From Urophycis tenuis (taxonomy: Eukaryota > Chordata > Actinopteri > Gadiformes > Phycidae), in NCBI GenBank assembly GCA_036785325.1, contig JAXIVH010000073.1:531001-595000 (forward strand): DNA of 64,000 nt, given 5' to 3'. Positions 24,382-35,053 of this stretch are shown in pieces (the first letter of the stretch is position 1; each line of letters opens with the position of its first letter). Below the pieces are notes generated by a model that did no database searches, was not told where the DNA came from, and saw only the letters and a list, made by a program, of their open reading frames with translations. Both the position numbers and the translations under genes were made by a program.

Positions 24382-25257
24382 GACTGTCCAACAAGATGGG
24401 GCTCCAAACAGAAAATGGTGGACCGAGTCTTGGAGCAAATCCCCGCTATAAAAAGAGTTTTGGATGATCGGCGGCATCAGCATCTCATCCCCAGCTGGCA
24501 GGACATTGCAGTTTTGGAGTCGGTGAACGCGGCATTAAAGCCAGCGGCCGAATTTACGGATCCGCTGTCTGGCGAGAATTATGTCACGGTCTTGTCCATT
24601 AAACCTGTCCTGAAACTCCTCACTGAAGATGTTTTAAAACCATCAGACGAAGACACCACTCTGACCTCGGACATCAAGCGGAAGATGTGCAGTGTTCTCG
24701 AGGAGAAGTACAGACCAGCTGCTCTACAAAAAACTTTAGCAAAGTCCTGCTTGCTGGACCCAAGATATCGGGGCAAAAGTTTTGATGATGACGCGGCGGA
24801 GGAGACAAAGTGCGCGCTGATCGAAGAAATTTTAGTTTTTGTGGATGTGGAAGGTGAAAAGAGCGGTGCCAGTGCGTCAGCTGCTGCGCAAACAACGGCG
24901 ACACCAGCGCTGAAAAAAAAGAAAACGCTCGGAGACCTGCTGAAGGCAAAGACAAGCGCGTCTGCATCCGTCCCGACGAGAGCCAGAGCCGACCTGGAGC
25001 TCACTCGCTACCTGCAGGAGGAACCCAGTGATCCCAATGAAGACCCCCTAGCATGGTGGCGTAACAACCAGGGGAGATTTCCCTTACTTTCTACAGTCGC
25101 GCGCAAGTATATGTGTATTTGCGCAACAAGCGCACCGTCTGAGAGGGTTTTCAGTGTCGCGGGAAGCGTCATCACCCCTCTCAGATCCTGTCTCAAACCA
25201 CATAAGGTTAATATGCTGGTTTTCCTTGCGCGTAACAAGGACATGATCGATGTATAA
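24382..25257 (+). CDS. hAT 2 transposase, exon 2 (residues 331-621)
   Basis: Joins in phase 0 after a 303-bp intron (24079-24381, ending catgcag). It starts DCPTRWGSKQKMVDRVLEQI, continues HQHLIPSWQDIAVLESVNAA and the alanine-rich hinge ASASAAAQTTATPALKKKKT. It ends in the hAT C-terminal dimerisation domain: DPLAWWRNNQGRFPLLSTVA, SAPSERVFSVAGSVITPLRS, KVNMLVFLARNKDM. Glu584 in SERVFS corresponds to the third catalytic acid (Hermes Glu572). Total predicted length is 621 residues, a normal size for an autonomous hAT transposase. Confidence 0.88.
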   Translation, partial: DCPTRWGSKQKMVDRVLEQIPAIKRVLDDRRHQHLIPSWQDIAVLESVNAALKPAAEFTDPLSGENYVTVLSIKPVLKLLTEDVLKPSDEDTTLTSDIKRKMCSVLEEKYRPAALQKTLAKSCLLDPRYRGKSFDDDAAEETKCALIEEILVFVDVEGEKSGASASAAAQTTATPALKKKKTLGDLLKAKTSASASVPTRARADLELTRYLQEEPSDPNEDPLAWWRNNQGRFPLLSTVARKYMCICATSAPSERVFSVAGSVITPLRSCLKPHKVNMLVFLARNKDMIDV

Positions 25258-25670
25258 ATTATAAAATTATAAATTATAAAATTATAAATTATAAATTATA
25301 ATTATAAATAAATTTTGTATATTTAATTTAAAAAAAACAAAACGGGCACTTGTTTCTTGTTTGTTTCAATAAGATGCTGCATTTAAAAGTTCAGCCTTCT
25401 CCCGAATTTTTGTTATTTTTCTGTGCCGTTACCGCACTTTGATCTACATTCAATAAAATAAAAAGTGTTATAAAATTGCCATGTCTTTTATTAAATAACC
25501 TTTTTTAAATGTGTAAGTGCCATGTTTCAGAGGAAATACTGCAATGAGTTTATTAATTTAGTAATTAACAAACAAATAGATTTAAAAAGATGGTGCAATA
25601 ATATCGCATACCGCGATATTGAGCCTCCCCGACTCACCGCAAGGGGGATTCCTCAACCGCGACAGCCCTA

Positions 25671-26727
25671 GGCATACCCTACAACTGGTAGTCAACCATG
25701 CAATGGACAACCCTGTGATTAACAAGGCACTCTCAGCTACACGATGCCTCGTAAAACACAAAGAAAAGTGAGCCAGCTACCACTAAGCTAAAGCTAAAAC
25801 AAAAACAGATGGGCAAAGTTGAACATAAACTGATCAAGGATGTAGCAGTCCATTGGAACAGTTCATACTATATGATTGAACGTGTTTTAGAGCAGCGATG
25901 GCCAGTGGTTGTGACGCTATCTGATCCAGAAATCACGCAGCGCGGAAAGCACTATCTTGATCTGAAAAACGATCAATGGATTCTTCTGGAGGAACTGGCA
26001 GAGGTGCTCAAGCCCTATGAGCAAGCCACGGTTTTCCTTAGTGGTCAATCTTATGTCACCACCTCTGTTCCCCCCCCCCCTGCTGAAGGGTCTCCTGAAA
26101 TCCACCCAAAATAAATCATTTGATTCTGCTGCCATGACCTTTTTCCAGACCAAAGCAGAAGAGGAGATATTGTCAAGGTGGCAGGAGGTGTTTGCATTTC
26201 AAGATGATGGGAAAAATGTGTCTCTCATTGCTGCTGCACTTGATCCCCGTTTTTCGGAAACTGAGGTTCCTTCCAGCAGATGATGCACTCTTGATATCAG
26301 AAGGAAGCAGAGATTGCTACAGACAGCTGTGAGGCAGGAAGCCTCAGCAAGCTCCCCACCAAAGAAGAGGTCTTGCTCTTTGTTGGACAGTTTGTTGGGC
26401 ACAGATTCTGAGGGGGAAGACGGCAATGAAGAAAACATGGACCAGGAGGACGGTGATGGGGACAGTGAGACAGTCAGGAAAGAGGTGCTTTCGTATTTTG
26501 GGGAAAACCCTATCCCAAGGGATAATAACCCCCTTGCATGGTGGAAGGATAACGCCATAAGGTTCCCCACCCTGGCTGCAGTAGCCAAATCATATTTGTC
26601 TATACCTGCCACATCAACGCCATCTGAAAGGCTTTTCTCAGTTGCTGGGAACATTGTTACTAAAAAAAGGGCAAGCTTGACTCCCAAGCATGTTGAAATG
26701 CTCACATTCCTCCACTCCAATATATGA
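25671..26727 (+). pseudogene. hAT 1 transposase exon 2, part after the hAT 2 insertion
   Basis: Reads LQLVVNHAMDNPVINKALSA, then shifts frame near 25765 (KHKEK, stop TGA). It resumes as VEHKLIKDVAVHWNSSYYMI, RVLEQRWPVVVTLSDPEITQ to a poly-C slip near 26073, continues NKSFDSAAMTFFQTKAEEEI, DDGKNVSLIAAALDPRF to a further shift near 26260, and ends with PLAWWKDNAIRFPTLAAVAK, TSTPSERLFSVAGNIVTKKR and HVEMLTFLHSNI. At least three frameshifts mean hAT 1 cannot make its own transposase. Confidence 0.85.
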
Positions 26728-26748
26728 CTGTATTTTGTCTTGAATGAC

Positions 26749-26752
<4 letters not shown>

Positions 26753-26784
<32 letters not shown>
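26753..26784. repeat. (CA)n microsatellite
   Basis: About 16 CA units, 25 bp after the hAT 1 transposase stop. Confidence 0.85.
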
Positions 26785-26789
<5 letters not shown>

Positions 26790-27182
26790 AATGCAAGCTA
26801 GCCTATGTTCAATATAAATGTTGAATTCTGAATGTTTATTTTCATCATTATTTATTTTTTGTTGGAAAAGCAATTTCTGTATTAGCTTAAAGCCCCCAAG
26901 TTTACAATAGTTACTGCATTCTTTCAGTAGCTCTAAGAAAGGGTGGCTGGGTGACCTTTTTTATTATTATTATTGAATGCTAGACATCAGAATGCATTAT
27001 TTTGCTCTTGTACACTCTTACTTGGGGCCCACCTTGGGCAAGTGGCAGTACCCCCTAAGCCCCCCTTAACCAAGGGTCACAGGTAAACTCCAGCCACTCT
27101 AGAGTGCCGGTCCCAAGCCCGGATAAATGGGGAGGGTTGCGGCAGGAAGGGCATCCGGCGTAAAACCCAGGCCAAATAGATC

Positions 27183-28715
27183 ATGCGGACCAGAAAACAG
27201 GTTTCCATACCGGATCGGTCGAGGCCCGGGTTACCAACGACCGCCACCGGCATTGCTGACCAGCAGGGTGCCGTGGGAAATTGGGCTACTGGTGGTAAAA
27301 AGAGAAGAAGAGGGGGGAGGCATGTCCAGAGGAGGAGGGAGATGACAGCGGGGAGGAGTGAAGAGGTGAGGGTAGGAACCCTGAACGTTGGCACTTTGTC
27401 TGGCAAAGCGGGAGAGATAGTAGATATGATGGAGAGAAGGAAGGTGGACATACTGTGTGTGCAGGAGACCAAGTGGAAGGGGAGTAAGGCCAGGAGCATG
27501 GGGAGAGGGTACAAACTCATCTACTATGGGCTGGAGGGAAAAAGAAATGGAGTTGGAGTAATCCTAAAAGAGAAGTATGCTAGCAGCGTGGTAGAAGTGA
27601 GGAGAATATCAGATAGAGTGATAGCTGTGAAACTGGTGTGGGAAGGGCTAATATTAAACACCATTAGTGCGTATGCCCCCCAGGTAGGATGCGCGATGGA
27701 AGAGAAAGAAGAATTCTGGAGCAGGTTAGATGAAGTGGTAGAGAGCATACCTGCAGGGGAGAGAGTGGTGATTGGAGCAGACTTGAATGGGCATGTAGGC
27801 GAAGGCAATAAGGATGATGAGGAGGTGATTGGAAAGTATGGCGCAAAGGAGAGAAACGCAGAAGGGCAGATGGTGATAGACTTTGCAAAAAGGATGAGGA
27901 CGGCAGTAGTGAATACATACTTCAGGAAGAGGGAGGAGCATAGGATTACATACAAGAGTGGGGGAAGGTGTTCACAGGTAGACTATGTTCTATGCAGAAG
28001 GCATAATCTGAAGGAGGTCAGGGATTGCAAGGTGATCGCAGGAGAGTGTGTAGCTAGACAGCACCGGCTGGTGGTCTGTAGGATGACAGTGAAGGCCAAG
28101 AGGAAGAAAGTCGAGGGTGGCAAGAGAGAGCGACGGATTAAATGGTGGAAGTTAAAAACAGAGGAGTGCCGTGGGGAGCTTAGGGATGAGGTCAGACGGG
28201 CGCTAGGTGGGAGAAAAGAGTTGCCGGTCGGTTGGGCTGCCACCGCAGAAGTTGTGAGGGAGACAGCAAGAAAGGTACTTGGCATGTCTTCGGGAAAAAG
28301 GAAGCAAGAGAAGGAGACCTGGTGGTGGAATGAGGAAGTGCAGAAACGTGTACAGAGGAAGAGGTTGGCAAAGAAGAAGTGGGATAACATGGGGGACGAA
28401 GAGACTAGACAGGTATACAAGGCGGCACAACAGGAGGCAAAGAGAGAGGTGGCAAAGGCAAAGGAAAGGGCATTCAGGGAGCTGTATGAGAGGCTGGACA
28501 CTAAGGAAGGAGAAAAGGACTTGTATAGATTGGCTAGACAGAGGGAGCAGGCAGGGAAGGATATCCAGCAGGTTAGAGTGGTGAAGGATAAGGAGGGAAG
28601 GGTGCTCACCAGTGAGGGCAGTGTGGTGAGAAGGTGGAAGGAGTATTTTGAAGAGTTGATGAATGAAGAAAATGAGAGAGAGAGGAGGACAGACAGCGCA
28701 GAGGCGGTGAGGTGA
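27183..28715 (+). pseudogene. RTE LINE: apurinic-type endonuclease and linker
   Basis: The endonuclease begins at RVGTLNVGTLSGKAGEIVDM (about 27368) and includes DILCVQETKWKGSKA (catalytic Glu), TISAYAPQVG, VVIGADLNGHVG, CSQVDYVLCRR and ARQHRLVVCRM (catalytic His). A basic linker rich in Lys/Arg/Glu follows (WWWNEEVQKRVQRKRLAKKK). The frame ends at TGA 28713-28715, while the RT continues in an overlapping frame from 28712, so a 1-2-nt indel lies near 28700-28715. Catalytic residues are retained. Confidence 0.85.
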
Positions 28716-29323
28716 ACCAGGAAGTGCCACAGATTAGCAAGGAGGAAGTGAGGGGGGCGATGAAGAAAATGAAGAGAGGGAAGGCGGTAGGACCTGACGA
28801 CATACCAGCGGAGGCCTGGAGTTGCCTAGGAGAGCTAGCAGTGGACTTTCTAGCAAGATTGTTTAACAACATCTTGGCCACTGAGAAAATGCCAGAGGAG
28901 TGGAGGCAAAGCGTCCTAGTGCCCATTTTCAAGAACAAGGGAGACTCACAGAGCTGCAGCAACTACCGGGGTATTAAACTGATGAGCCATAGCATGAAGC
29001 TCTGGGAAAGAGTAGTAGAGGCCAGATTGAGAGCAGAGGTGGACATCAGTGAGCAGCAGTATGGGTTTATGCCAGGGAAAAGCACAACAGATGCACTGTT
29101 CGCCCTGAGAATGTTGATGGAGAAGTATAGAGGAGGACAAAAGGAGCTACACTGTGTCTTTGTTGACCTAGAGAAAGCATACGATAGGATACCAAGAGAG
29201 GAGGTGTGGCACTGTATGAGGGAGTCAGGAGTGGCAGAAAAATATGTAAGAGTAGTGCAGGACATGTATGAGGATTGTGAGACAGTAGTGAGGTGTGCAG
29301 TGGGAGTGACAGAGGGTTTTTAA
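28712..29323 (+). pseudogene. RTE LINE: reverse transcriptase, first part
   Basis: Reads KKMKRGKAVGPDDIPAEAW, EWRQSVLVPIFKNKGD, NYRGIKLMSHSMKLWERVVE, QYGFMPGKSTTDALFALRML and FVDLEKAYDRIPREEVWHCM, containing the motif A aspartate. It stops after TEGF because of an extra T in a five-T run (29316-29320). The frame then continues from 29325. Confidence 0.87.
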
Positions 29324-29324
29324 G

Positions 29325-30155
29325 GTTGGCGTGGGATTGCACCAAGGGTCGGCCTTCAGTCCATTCCTATTTGCCATGGTGATGGACAGGCTGACAGATG
29401 AGGTCAGGCAGGAGGCCCCATGGACCATGATGTTTGCAGACGACATCGCAATCTGCAGTGAGAGCAGGGAGCAGGTAGAAGAAACCCTAGAGAAGTGGAG
29501 ACATGCACTGGAGAGAAGAGGGATGAGAGTGAGTAGGAGCAAGACTGAGTACATGTGTGTTAATGGGAGGGAAGACGGAGGGGGGGTGAAGATGCAGGGA
29601 GTAGAGGTACCTAAAGTGGACGACTTTAAATACTTGGGGTCAACTGTCCAGAGCAGTGGTGACTATGGCAGGGAGGTGAAGAAGAGAGTGCAGGCTGGAT
29701 GGTGCGGGTGGAGAAGGATGACTGGAGTGATCTGCGACAGAAGGGTACCAGCGAGAGTGAAGGGAAAGGTCTACAGCAGAGTAGTGAGACCAGCCATGCT
29801 GTATGGTCTAGAGACTGTGGCACTGACCAGCAGACAGGTGGCGGAGCTAGAGGTGGCAGAGATGAAGATGCTACGCTTCTCTTTCGGAGTGACGAGGATG
29901 GACAAAATAAAGAACGATGGGCAAAAAGTGAGGGAGGCAAGACTGAGATGGTATGGGCATGTGCGGAGAAGGGAAGTAGGATACATCGGGAGGAGGATGC
30001 TGGAGATGGAGCTGCCAGGAAAGAGGAGGAAGGGAAGGCCGAAAAGAAGGTTCATGGACACGGTGAAGGAGGACATGCGAGCAGTGGCCGTGACGGAGGA
30101 CAATGTGATGGACCGAGACAGATGGAAGCGAATGATCCGCTGTGGCGACCCCTGA
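29325..30155 (+). pseudogene. RTE LINE: reverse transcriptase, second part
   Basis: Continues GVGLHQGSAFSPFLFAMVMD and MMFADDIAICSESREQVEET (catalytic FADD), SRSKTEYMCVNGRED, VDDFKYLGSTVQSSGDYGRE, AMLYGLETVALTSRQ, RLRWYGHVRRREVGYIGRRM, ending WKRMIRCGDP at a TGA. The C-terminal 'RxRWxGHVxRR' block is typical of the RTE clade. Confidence 0.87.
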
Positions 30156-30649
30156 CGGGAGCAGCCGAAAGACAAAGAAGAAGACACTCGAATTTTGAAT
30201 ACTTGAATTTTACTTTTGAATTTTGAGTTTAGGAAAAAGGTGAGTGGCAGAGTGTATTACTATACTTTATTGTTATCTTTATGTGAAGAATTAAAATATG
30301 CACTTTTTTCATTAGGCTAGGCCTATGTGTTCAACATAAATGTTCAATTCTGTTGGCTCAGGAAGGATGCCATGACCTTGTTGGAAAGCAATTTATTCAG
30401 TAAGCTAGGCCTATGTGTTTCAAGCAATAAAACGTGTATTGCAATATTAAGGAACTCATGTTTTTTTCATTCAGATATGTAAATCAACATGTAGAAATTG
30501 CTATTAGTCAATTAATGGGGAGATAATTGATAATCGAATCGAATCGAAATCGAATCGAACTGAAAAAATGAATCGTTAGATTAATCGATGCATCAAAAAA
30601 ATAATCGCTAGATTAATCGTTTAAAAAATAATCGTTTATCCCAGCCCTA

Positions 30650-32084
30650 TTCTCATACCACTCCACACATCCCTTGTGTTGTTTTGCTGGAGCTTCTTCT
30701 CCAGCTTCCTCCTGTATCTGTCTTTTTCCTCCTTAATTCTGATCTTGGGTACCCCCTGTACTCTCCTCAGCTCAGCCTGGTTGCACTCTCTGAACGCCCT
30801 CTTCTTATCGTTCAGGATGGCCTTGATGTCCTTGGTGATCAAGGTGAAGGTTGAAGGTTTGCTGTTTGCGTAACAGGTGACTGTCAACGCAGGGACATAG
30901 GAGTCCACACAGAAGTTTATGTAGTCCGTGATGCACTCTGTGAGCCCATCAATGTCCTCCCCATGAGGCTCACAGAGTGCAGGCCAGTCAGTCACCTCAA
31001 AATAGTACTGCAGTGCCTCGTAAGATTCCTCTGACCACTTCCTCACAGTCCTTGTGGTCACAGGCTTCCTCTTCACCAGAGGCACATAGCAGGGTTTGAG
31101 GTGAAACAGATTGTGATCCGACCTGCCCAGAGGGGGGAGAGAAGATGAGATGTATGCCAACATTAAGGAGGCATACATCAAGTCCAGGGTCCTCACCCCT
31201 CTGATAGGACAGCTCACATATTGCTTAAATGTCGGTAGAACTCTATCCATGGTGACGTGATTAAAGTCTCCCGACATGATGATGAGGGCACTGGGGTGTT
31301 TAGTCTGTAGTTTGGAGACGGTGGTGTGTATGGTGCCGCAGGCAGCTGATGGGTTAGCAGTGGGAGGGATGTACACCATGATGATGATGACATGCGGGAT
31401 CTCCCTAGGGAGGTGGTATGGACGTAGTCCAACGGCCAACACTTCGGCATCTGGGCTACAGAGCTGTTCCTTTATACAGATGTGAACGGGATTGCACCAC
31501 CTGATATTAACTAGAATGGCGAGCCCCCCCCCCCTCTTCCGCTTACCGCTCTTGGTACAGTCCCGATCCGCCCGGACACTGTGGAAGCCATCCACAGATA
31601 CAATTGGGTCCGTAATATCCATGTGCATCCATGTCTCAGTGAAACACATCAGACTACATTCCCGGTAAACTGCGTGGCTCTGCGTTAGCGCCGTTAGCTC
31701 GTCCATTTTGTTATAAAGGGATTGAACATTCCCCATAACAATAGAAGGGAGACACGGCTTGAATTTTCTCATACGCACATCCCGTGTCAACCCTCTCCCC
31801 CGACGTTTCCCTCCTCTGCATCCCCGGTGTGTTTTGCTCCAGAGATCGGGTGGTAAATCCGCTGGTCTGGCCACCATGCCGGCCGGCATTAGTGCGATCA
31901 GCTGTTCTCTGGAGTAAACAAAGGCAGCGTGTCCCGGTGTAGGCGGCATTGATAATAAAAATAGTACAAGAGAAGCACAACAAAACTCCCTCAAACAGCA
32001 TTGTTTGAGAGCGTAGGGCTTCCCAGTACAAACTAGCATGGTGATGCAGGCAGTTTTGACACAGATATTCCTATGCTGTGGCAA
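30650..32084 (-). pseudogene. Rex1 endonuclease domain (5' half of the split LINE)
   Basis: Minus-strand open frame of about 478 residues. Motifs: SIVMGNVQSLYNKMDELTAL, ECSLMCFTETWMHMDITDP (catalytic Glu), GFHSVRADRDCTKSGKRKRG then GGGLAILVN, IIIMVYIPPTANPSAA, LIIMSGDFNHVTMD (catalytic Asp/Asn), RTLDLMYASLM, LPPLGRSDHNLFHLKP (catalytic His). The C-terminal basic segment KEEKDRYRRKLEKKLQQNNT ends at the hAT 1 insertion. No internal stop. This is the longest uninterrupted LINE frame in the window. Confidence 0.9.
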
Positions 32085-32672
32085 GGAGGATCACATTGAC
32101 CCGTTTAACTTCACAGAAGCATACACTGTATATATTGGTCTATTTTTGGATGAGGTTCGATTTGATCCATGCAGACCAGAGCCAAAGCAGCTCCAACAGA
32201 TCAGACAGATCTAATGTTTGAATGTTTGCATTGAATTGAATCATGGATCCTTCAAATTTCTAGTCAGCAAGCAGCAAGAGAAAGAAAGTAGAAGAGAAGA
32301 TCAGTCTCTCGGTCCATCTCTTTATCCAGAGATCCAACCAGCAGCTCTAGGGCTGCCCTAGGGCTTCCAAGGAAGTAGGCCTGCATGATAAATCGTTAAA
32401 AAATCGTGATCTCGATTCACCCCTGTGTATGATTTAGTTTTTCATTGATTTCGATTCTTATTTAATTTTACAAGCCGACTGCATCAGCATCACAAACGCT
32501 AATTTCTTCTGTGAGTTTTAAAGCGCTCCCAAGCGCTGCAAACCTCTCCTTTCTCAGTTCTCAGAGCTCTGGGCTTCACCCTCAGCCAATGACAAAGCGC
32601 CTTGTAGTCACGTGTTTCACCCGTAGAGTGAACGCGGTAGTTTGGATAGCTCGGCGACAGGATAGAAACAAA

Positions 32673-34531
32673 ATGGATATGGATGAAAACGCAGGTACTA
32701 GTAACGAGAATCAGCCAACCAGTCAGTCTCAACCCGAACTCGTTCCGAAAAAAGGCTTGCATTCGGTTGTGTGGGTGTATTTTGGATTAAAAGAAGATGA
32801 CGAGCGTCAGTCTCAAGTGATTTGCAAAGCATGCTTTTCCATCGTTGCAGCACCGCAAGGTAACACAACAAATCTTTACCAGCACCTCAAACATCACCAC
32901 AAAGTGCAATATGATGAAGCCGTGCAAGGCAACAAGAGGTCCGAAAATCGTTCAACAACACAGACATCTATTTCGGCCACTTTGCACAGTGCGACGCCAT
33001 ACCCACACAACTCAAGCAGGAGTAAAGAAATAACTGAAGCAATTGCTTACCATCTAGCAAAAGATATGGTTCCAATAAACACCGTCGAACGTGACGGATT
33101 TCGAAAGATGATTCATACATTGGACAAACGCTACCGAATACCCTCCCGCAACTATTTTTCACACGTTGCACTGCCAGCTATGTACAACAAAGTGCGCGCA
33201 GAAGTCGAGGCAGAAGTCCATGATGCGGATATTTTGCTGCAACGACTGATATATGGTCCAGCGGAACCATGGAACCGTACATGAGCCAAACTGTCCACTT
33301 CATAGCGACTAATTTCACCATAAAGAGCAAGTGCCTACAGACTGCATATTTCCCAGATGACCACAAAGGTGAGATCCTGGCACAGGGACTGAAGGATGCC
33401 CTAGCATCTTGGAGTTTGGAAGAGGACAAAATGACATGCATGACAACAGACAATGGATCAAACATAGTGAAGGCAATCTCCATCAACAACTGGACCAGGC
33501 TCCAATCCTTTGGCCATAGGCTACATCTAGCGCTGCGGAGGAGAAACCTTGCCATGGTCTAAAAAGAACTCAAACTCCCTGAGCATCAACTGAAAACAGA
33601 GTGCCCAACAAGATGGGGATCAAGGCAAGAAATGATTCAAAGGATCCTGGAACAGCTTCCAGCCATTTCACAGGTCTTCAATGATCGGAAAGTTAGACAC
33701 CTAGTGCCCACATGGCAAGACATAGAAGTCCTTGAGGCAATGAACAACACCCAAAGTCCTCTAGCTGAATTCACTGATGCCCTTCCGGTGAACTATATGT
33801 CAGCATATCCTCTGTGAAGCCGGTTCTCCACCTTTTCAAAACCTCTGTTTTGGCTGTGCAAGATGATGACACAGAATTCACAAAATCAGTCAAGTCAAAC
33901 ATCCTGAAATATCTGCAAGAGAAGTACATTGATCCCGGAACTCAGGATCTACTCGACATGGCCACAACCCTCGATCCTAGGTTCAAGATGAAGTACATCA
34001 GTGAGGAAAAGAAAGCCACAGTTAGAGTGAGACTGACAGACAAGATGACTGGCGTAACTCTAGCTATGGTAAGGCCATTTCCAGATTTCAATAAAATTGT
34101 CTAGTCCTGAACTTTTGTGATATTATATTACTTACGGTAATATTGATTGAAATTATTAATTTATATTCCAGCAAAATCCCCAGCCAAATGCCTGCCCAGT
34201 ACCCCCCACGAAGAAAGGCCGAAAGACCCTCGGAAGCTTCTTCAAAGCAGTACAAGGCAATGATGACGAGTCCTCTTTACAGCACGCAGTGTCCACAGAG
34301 CTGGAGACATATCTTCTGGCGTGCAACATTGACAGTGAAAATGACTGGCGGTAAATTGGCAATGTATATCCACGGCTGTCTGTGTTGGTGAAGAAATACC
34401 TATGCATACCAGCTACCAGCTCACCTTCTGAGCGGCTGTTCAGTACAGGGGGCAATATCGTGACATGCCACCGTGCATCACTGAAGCCGGAGCATGTGGA
34501 CAGACTTGTGTTTCTGGCCAGGAATCTTTAA
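32673..34531 (+). pseudogene. hAT 3 transposase, frameshifted
   Basis: Starts MDMDENAGTSNENQPTSQSQ. The BED finger spans GLHSVVWVYFGLKEDD, ICKACFSIVAAPQGNTTNL and YQHLKHHHK. It continues to DKRYRIPSRNYFSHVALPAM, a shift near 33240, EPYMSQTVHFIATNF, MTTDNGSNIVKAI (second catalytic Asp) and SFGHRLHLAL. A TAA at 33560-33562 precedes KELKLPEHQLKTECPTRWGS, and further shifts lie near 33790. A probable intron runs from gtaagg (34070) to an ag at about 34171. The dimerisation domain ATSSPSERLFSTGGNIVTCH and HVDRLVFLARNL ends at TAA 34529-34531. At least three frame breaks, including loss of the TTDxW region, make it inactive. Confidence 0.87.
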
Positions 34532-34859
34532 GTGCCATATTCAGGGTCACATATAGGGTCATGCGAGAGGCCTATGTTCTAAAGAAAATATAATTTCATT
34601 TACATTTTTGTAATGGCCAAATGCATATAAATTTTAGTAGTTAGTAGTTAGGCATAAATAAACACAAATCTGCCAATTTATTTTACAATTTGAATGGCCA
34701 ATTGAATGTTTGTTTTCTTTTTGAAAGAAGACTTTGAAACCTTTATGTTTACAGGCCAATTTGCCAAAAAAGGCAATGTCATGTTTCATGTCTGCAATGT
34801 GTGCAATAAACTTCACATTTCGTGAGGAAAAAAAAATCGTGGCAGAGAATCGTGATATC

Positions 34860-34976
34860 TGATAGGCTGGCGACCTGTCCAGGGTGTACCCCGCCTCTCG
34901 CCCGTTGCAGCTGGGATTGGCTCCAGCCCCCCCGCGACCCTCGTAGAGGATAAGCGGTTACGACAATGGATGGATG
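34860..34976 (+). mobile_element. 5'-truncated V-SINE tail inserted in hAT 3, 15-bp TSD
   Basis: Only the 3' part of the SINE family at 2554-2966 is present ('gcgacctgtccagggtgtac' to the GGATGGATGG tail), in the opposite orientation. Identical 15-bp duplications gagaatcgtgatatc flank it at 34845-34859 and 34977-34991. It therefore post-dates hAT 3. Confidence 0.9.
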
Positions 34977-35053
34977 GAGAATCGTGATATCAATTCTAAG
35001 CCAAAAAATCGTGATTCATATTTTTCCCCTAATCGTGCAGGCCTACAAGGAAG

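Larger units (their letters stand above)
22967..25670 (+). mobile_element. hAT transposon 2 (ZBED-type), complete and apparently intact
   Basis: Perfect 15-bp inverted ends tagggctgtcgcggt, flanked by the 8-bp duplication ggcatacc (22959-22966 and 25671-25678). Length is 2704 bp with one two-exon transposase gene open from start to stop. The left subterminal region contains the perfect palindrome aatatcgcgatatt (22996-23009), and 'ccgcgatatt' recurs near the right end. An aataaa polyadenylation-type signal follows the stop within the AT-rich 25258-25320 block. Removing it with one TSD restores the hAT 1 frame. Intactness and perfect TSDs indicate it is the youngest member of this stack. Confidence 0.93.
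27020..30190 (+). mobile_element. RTE-clade LINE, near full length
   Basis: About 3.2 kb, the usual RTE size: short 5' UTR (about 27020-27180), endonuclease plus RT, and a 3' end 'gctgtggcgacccctgacgg' then AAGAAGAAGA-type repeats. This 3' end is characteristic of abundant fish RTE elements. A 6-bp acactc occurs on both sides (27012-27017 and 30183-30188), too short to call a TSD with confidence. It lies 3' of the hAT 1 coding region. Two frameshifts inactivate it. Confidence 0.85.
20523..30649 (+). mobile_element. hAT transposon 1 (ZBED-type), 10.1 kb with three nested inserts
   Basis: Ends are tagggctggga and its complement, flanked by the 8-bp duplication ttctcata (20515-20522 and 30650-30657). 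It carries a two-exon BED-finger transposase, now degenerate, and was later invaded by a TA-flanked MITE in its intron (21450-22174), a second hAT in the second exon (22967-25670), and an RTE LINE 3' of its stop codon (about 27020-30190). Without these it would be about 3.6 kb. Near its right end, 'attaatcg' recurs at about 30573 and 30612. It sits in the Rex1 linker; excision with one TSD restores that frame. Confidence 0.92.
17040..32084 (-). mobile_element. Near full-length Rex1-like LINE, split by three direct insertions
   Basis: One minus-strand LINE whose pieces read in order: endonuclease (30650-32084), linker (20074-20522), RT (18026-19145), C-terminus and 3' UTR (17040-17589). Removing the solo LTR, the TAA-flanked DNA element and the 10-kb hAT, each with one TSD, restores the frame across all three joints (TRDVWSGM|RTITGFQK, LCGV|LNHVFNL, SRLQTI|MDNASHPL) and leaves about 3.5 kb, a sensible length for a CR1-like element. 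Two nonsense codons in the RT part show it was already inactive or has decayed since. Confidence 0.9.
32376..35045 (+). mobile_element. hAT transposon 3 (ZBED-type) with a SINE insert
   Basis: Ends are taggcctgcatgat and its one-mismatch complement, flanked by caaggaag (32368-32375 and 35046-35053). Internal AATCGTGAT words recur near both ends (32401-32420, 34848-34858, 35009-35015). It carries a degenerate two-exon transposase and a later SINE fragment near its right end. Confidence 0.92.

Noticed and set aside
24579..25004. Long minus-strand frame opposite the hAT 2 transposase
   Set aside because: Shadow of the real exon on the other strand, driven by its alanine/lysine-rich hinge.
27524..28730. 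Long minus-strand frames opposite the RTE LINE
   Set aside because: Shadows caused by the purine-rich coding strand of the LINE.
27012..30188. acactc as TSD of the RTE element
   Set aside because: Only 6 bp and the 5' boundary is uncertain; kept as a possibility only.
32511..32672. Upstream in-frame start for the hAT 3 transposase at 32511
   Set aside because: It adds about 54 residues without family resemblance before the BED domain; the ATG at 32673 is the better start.
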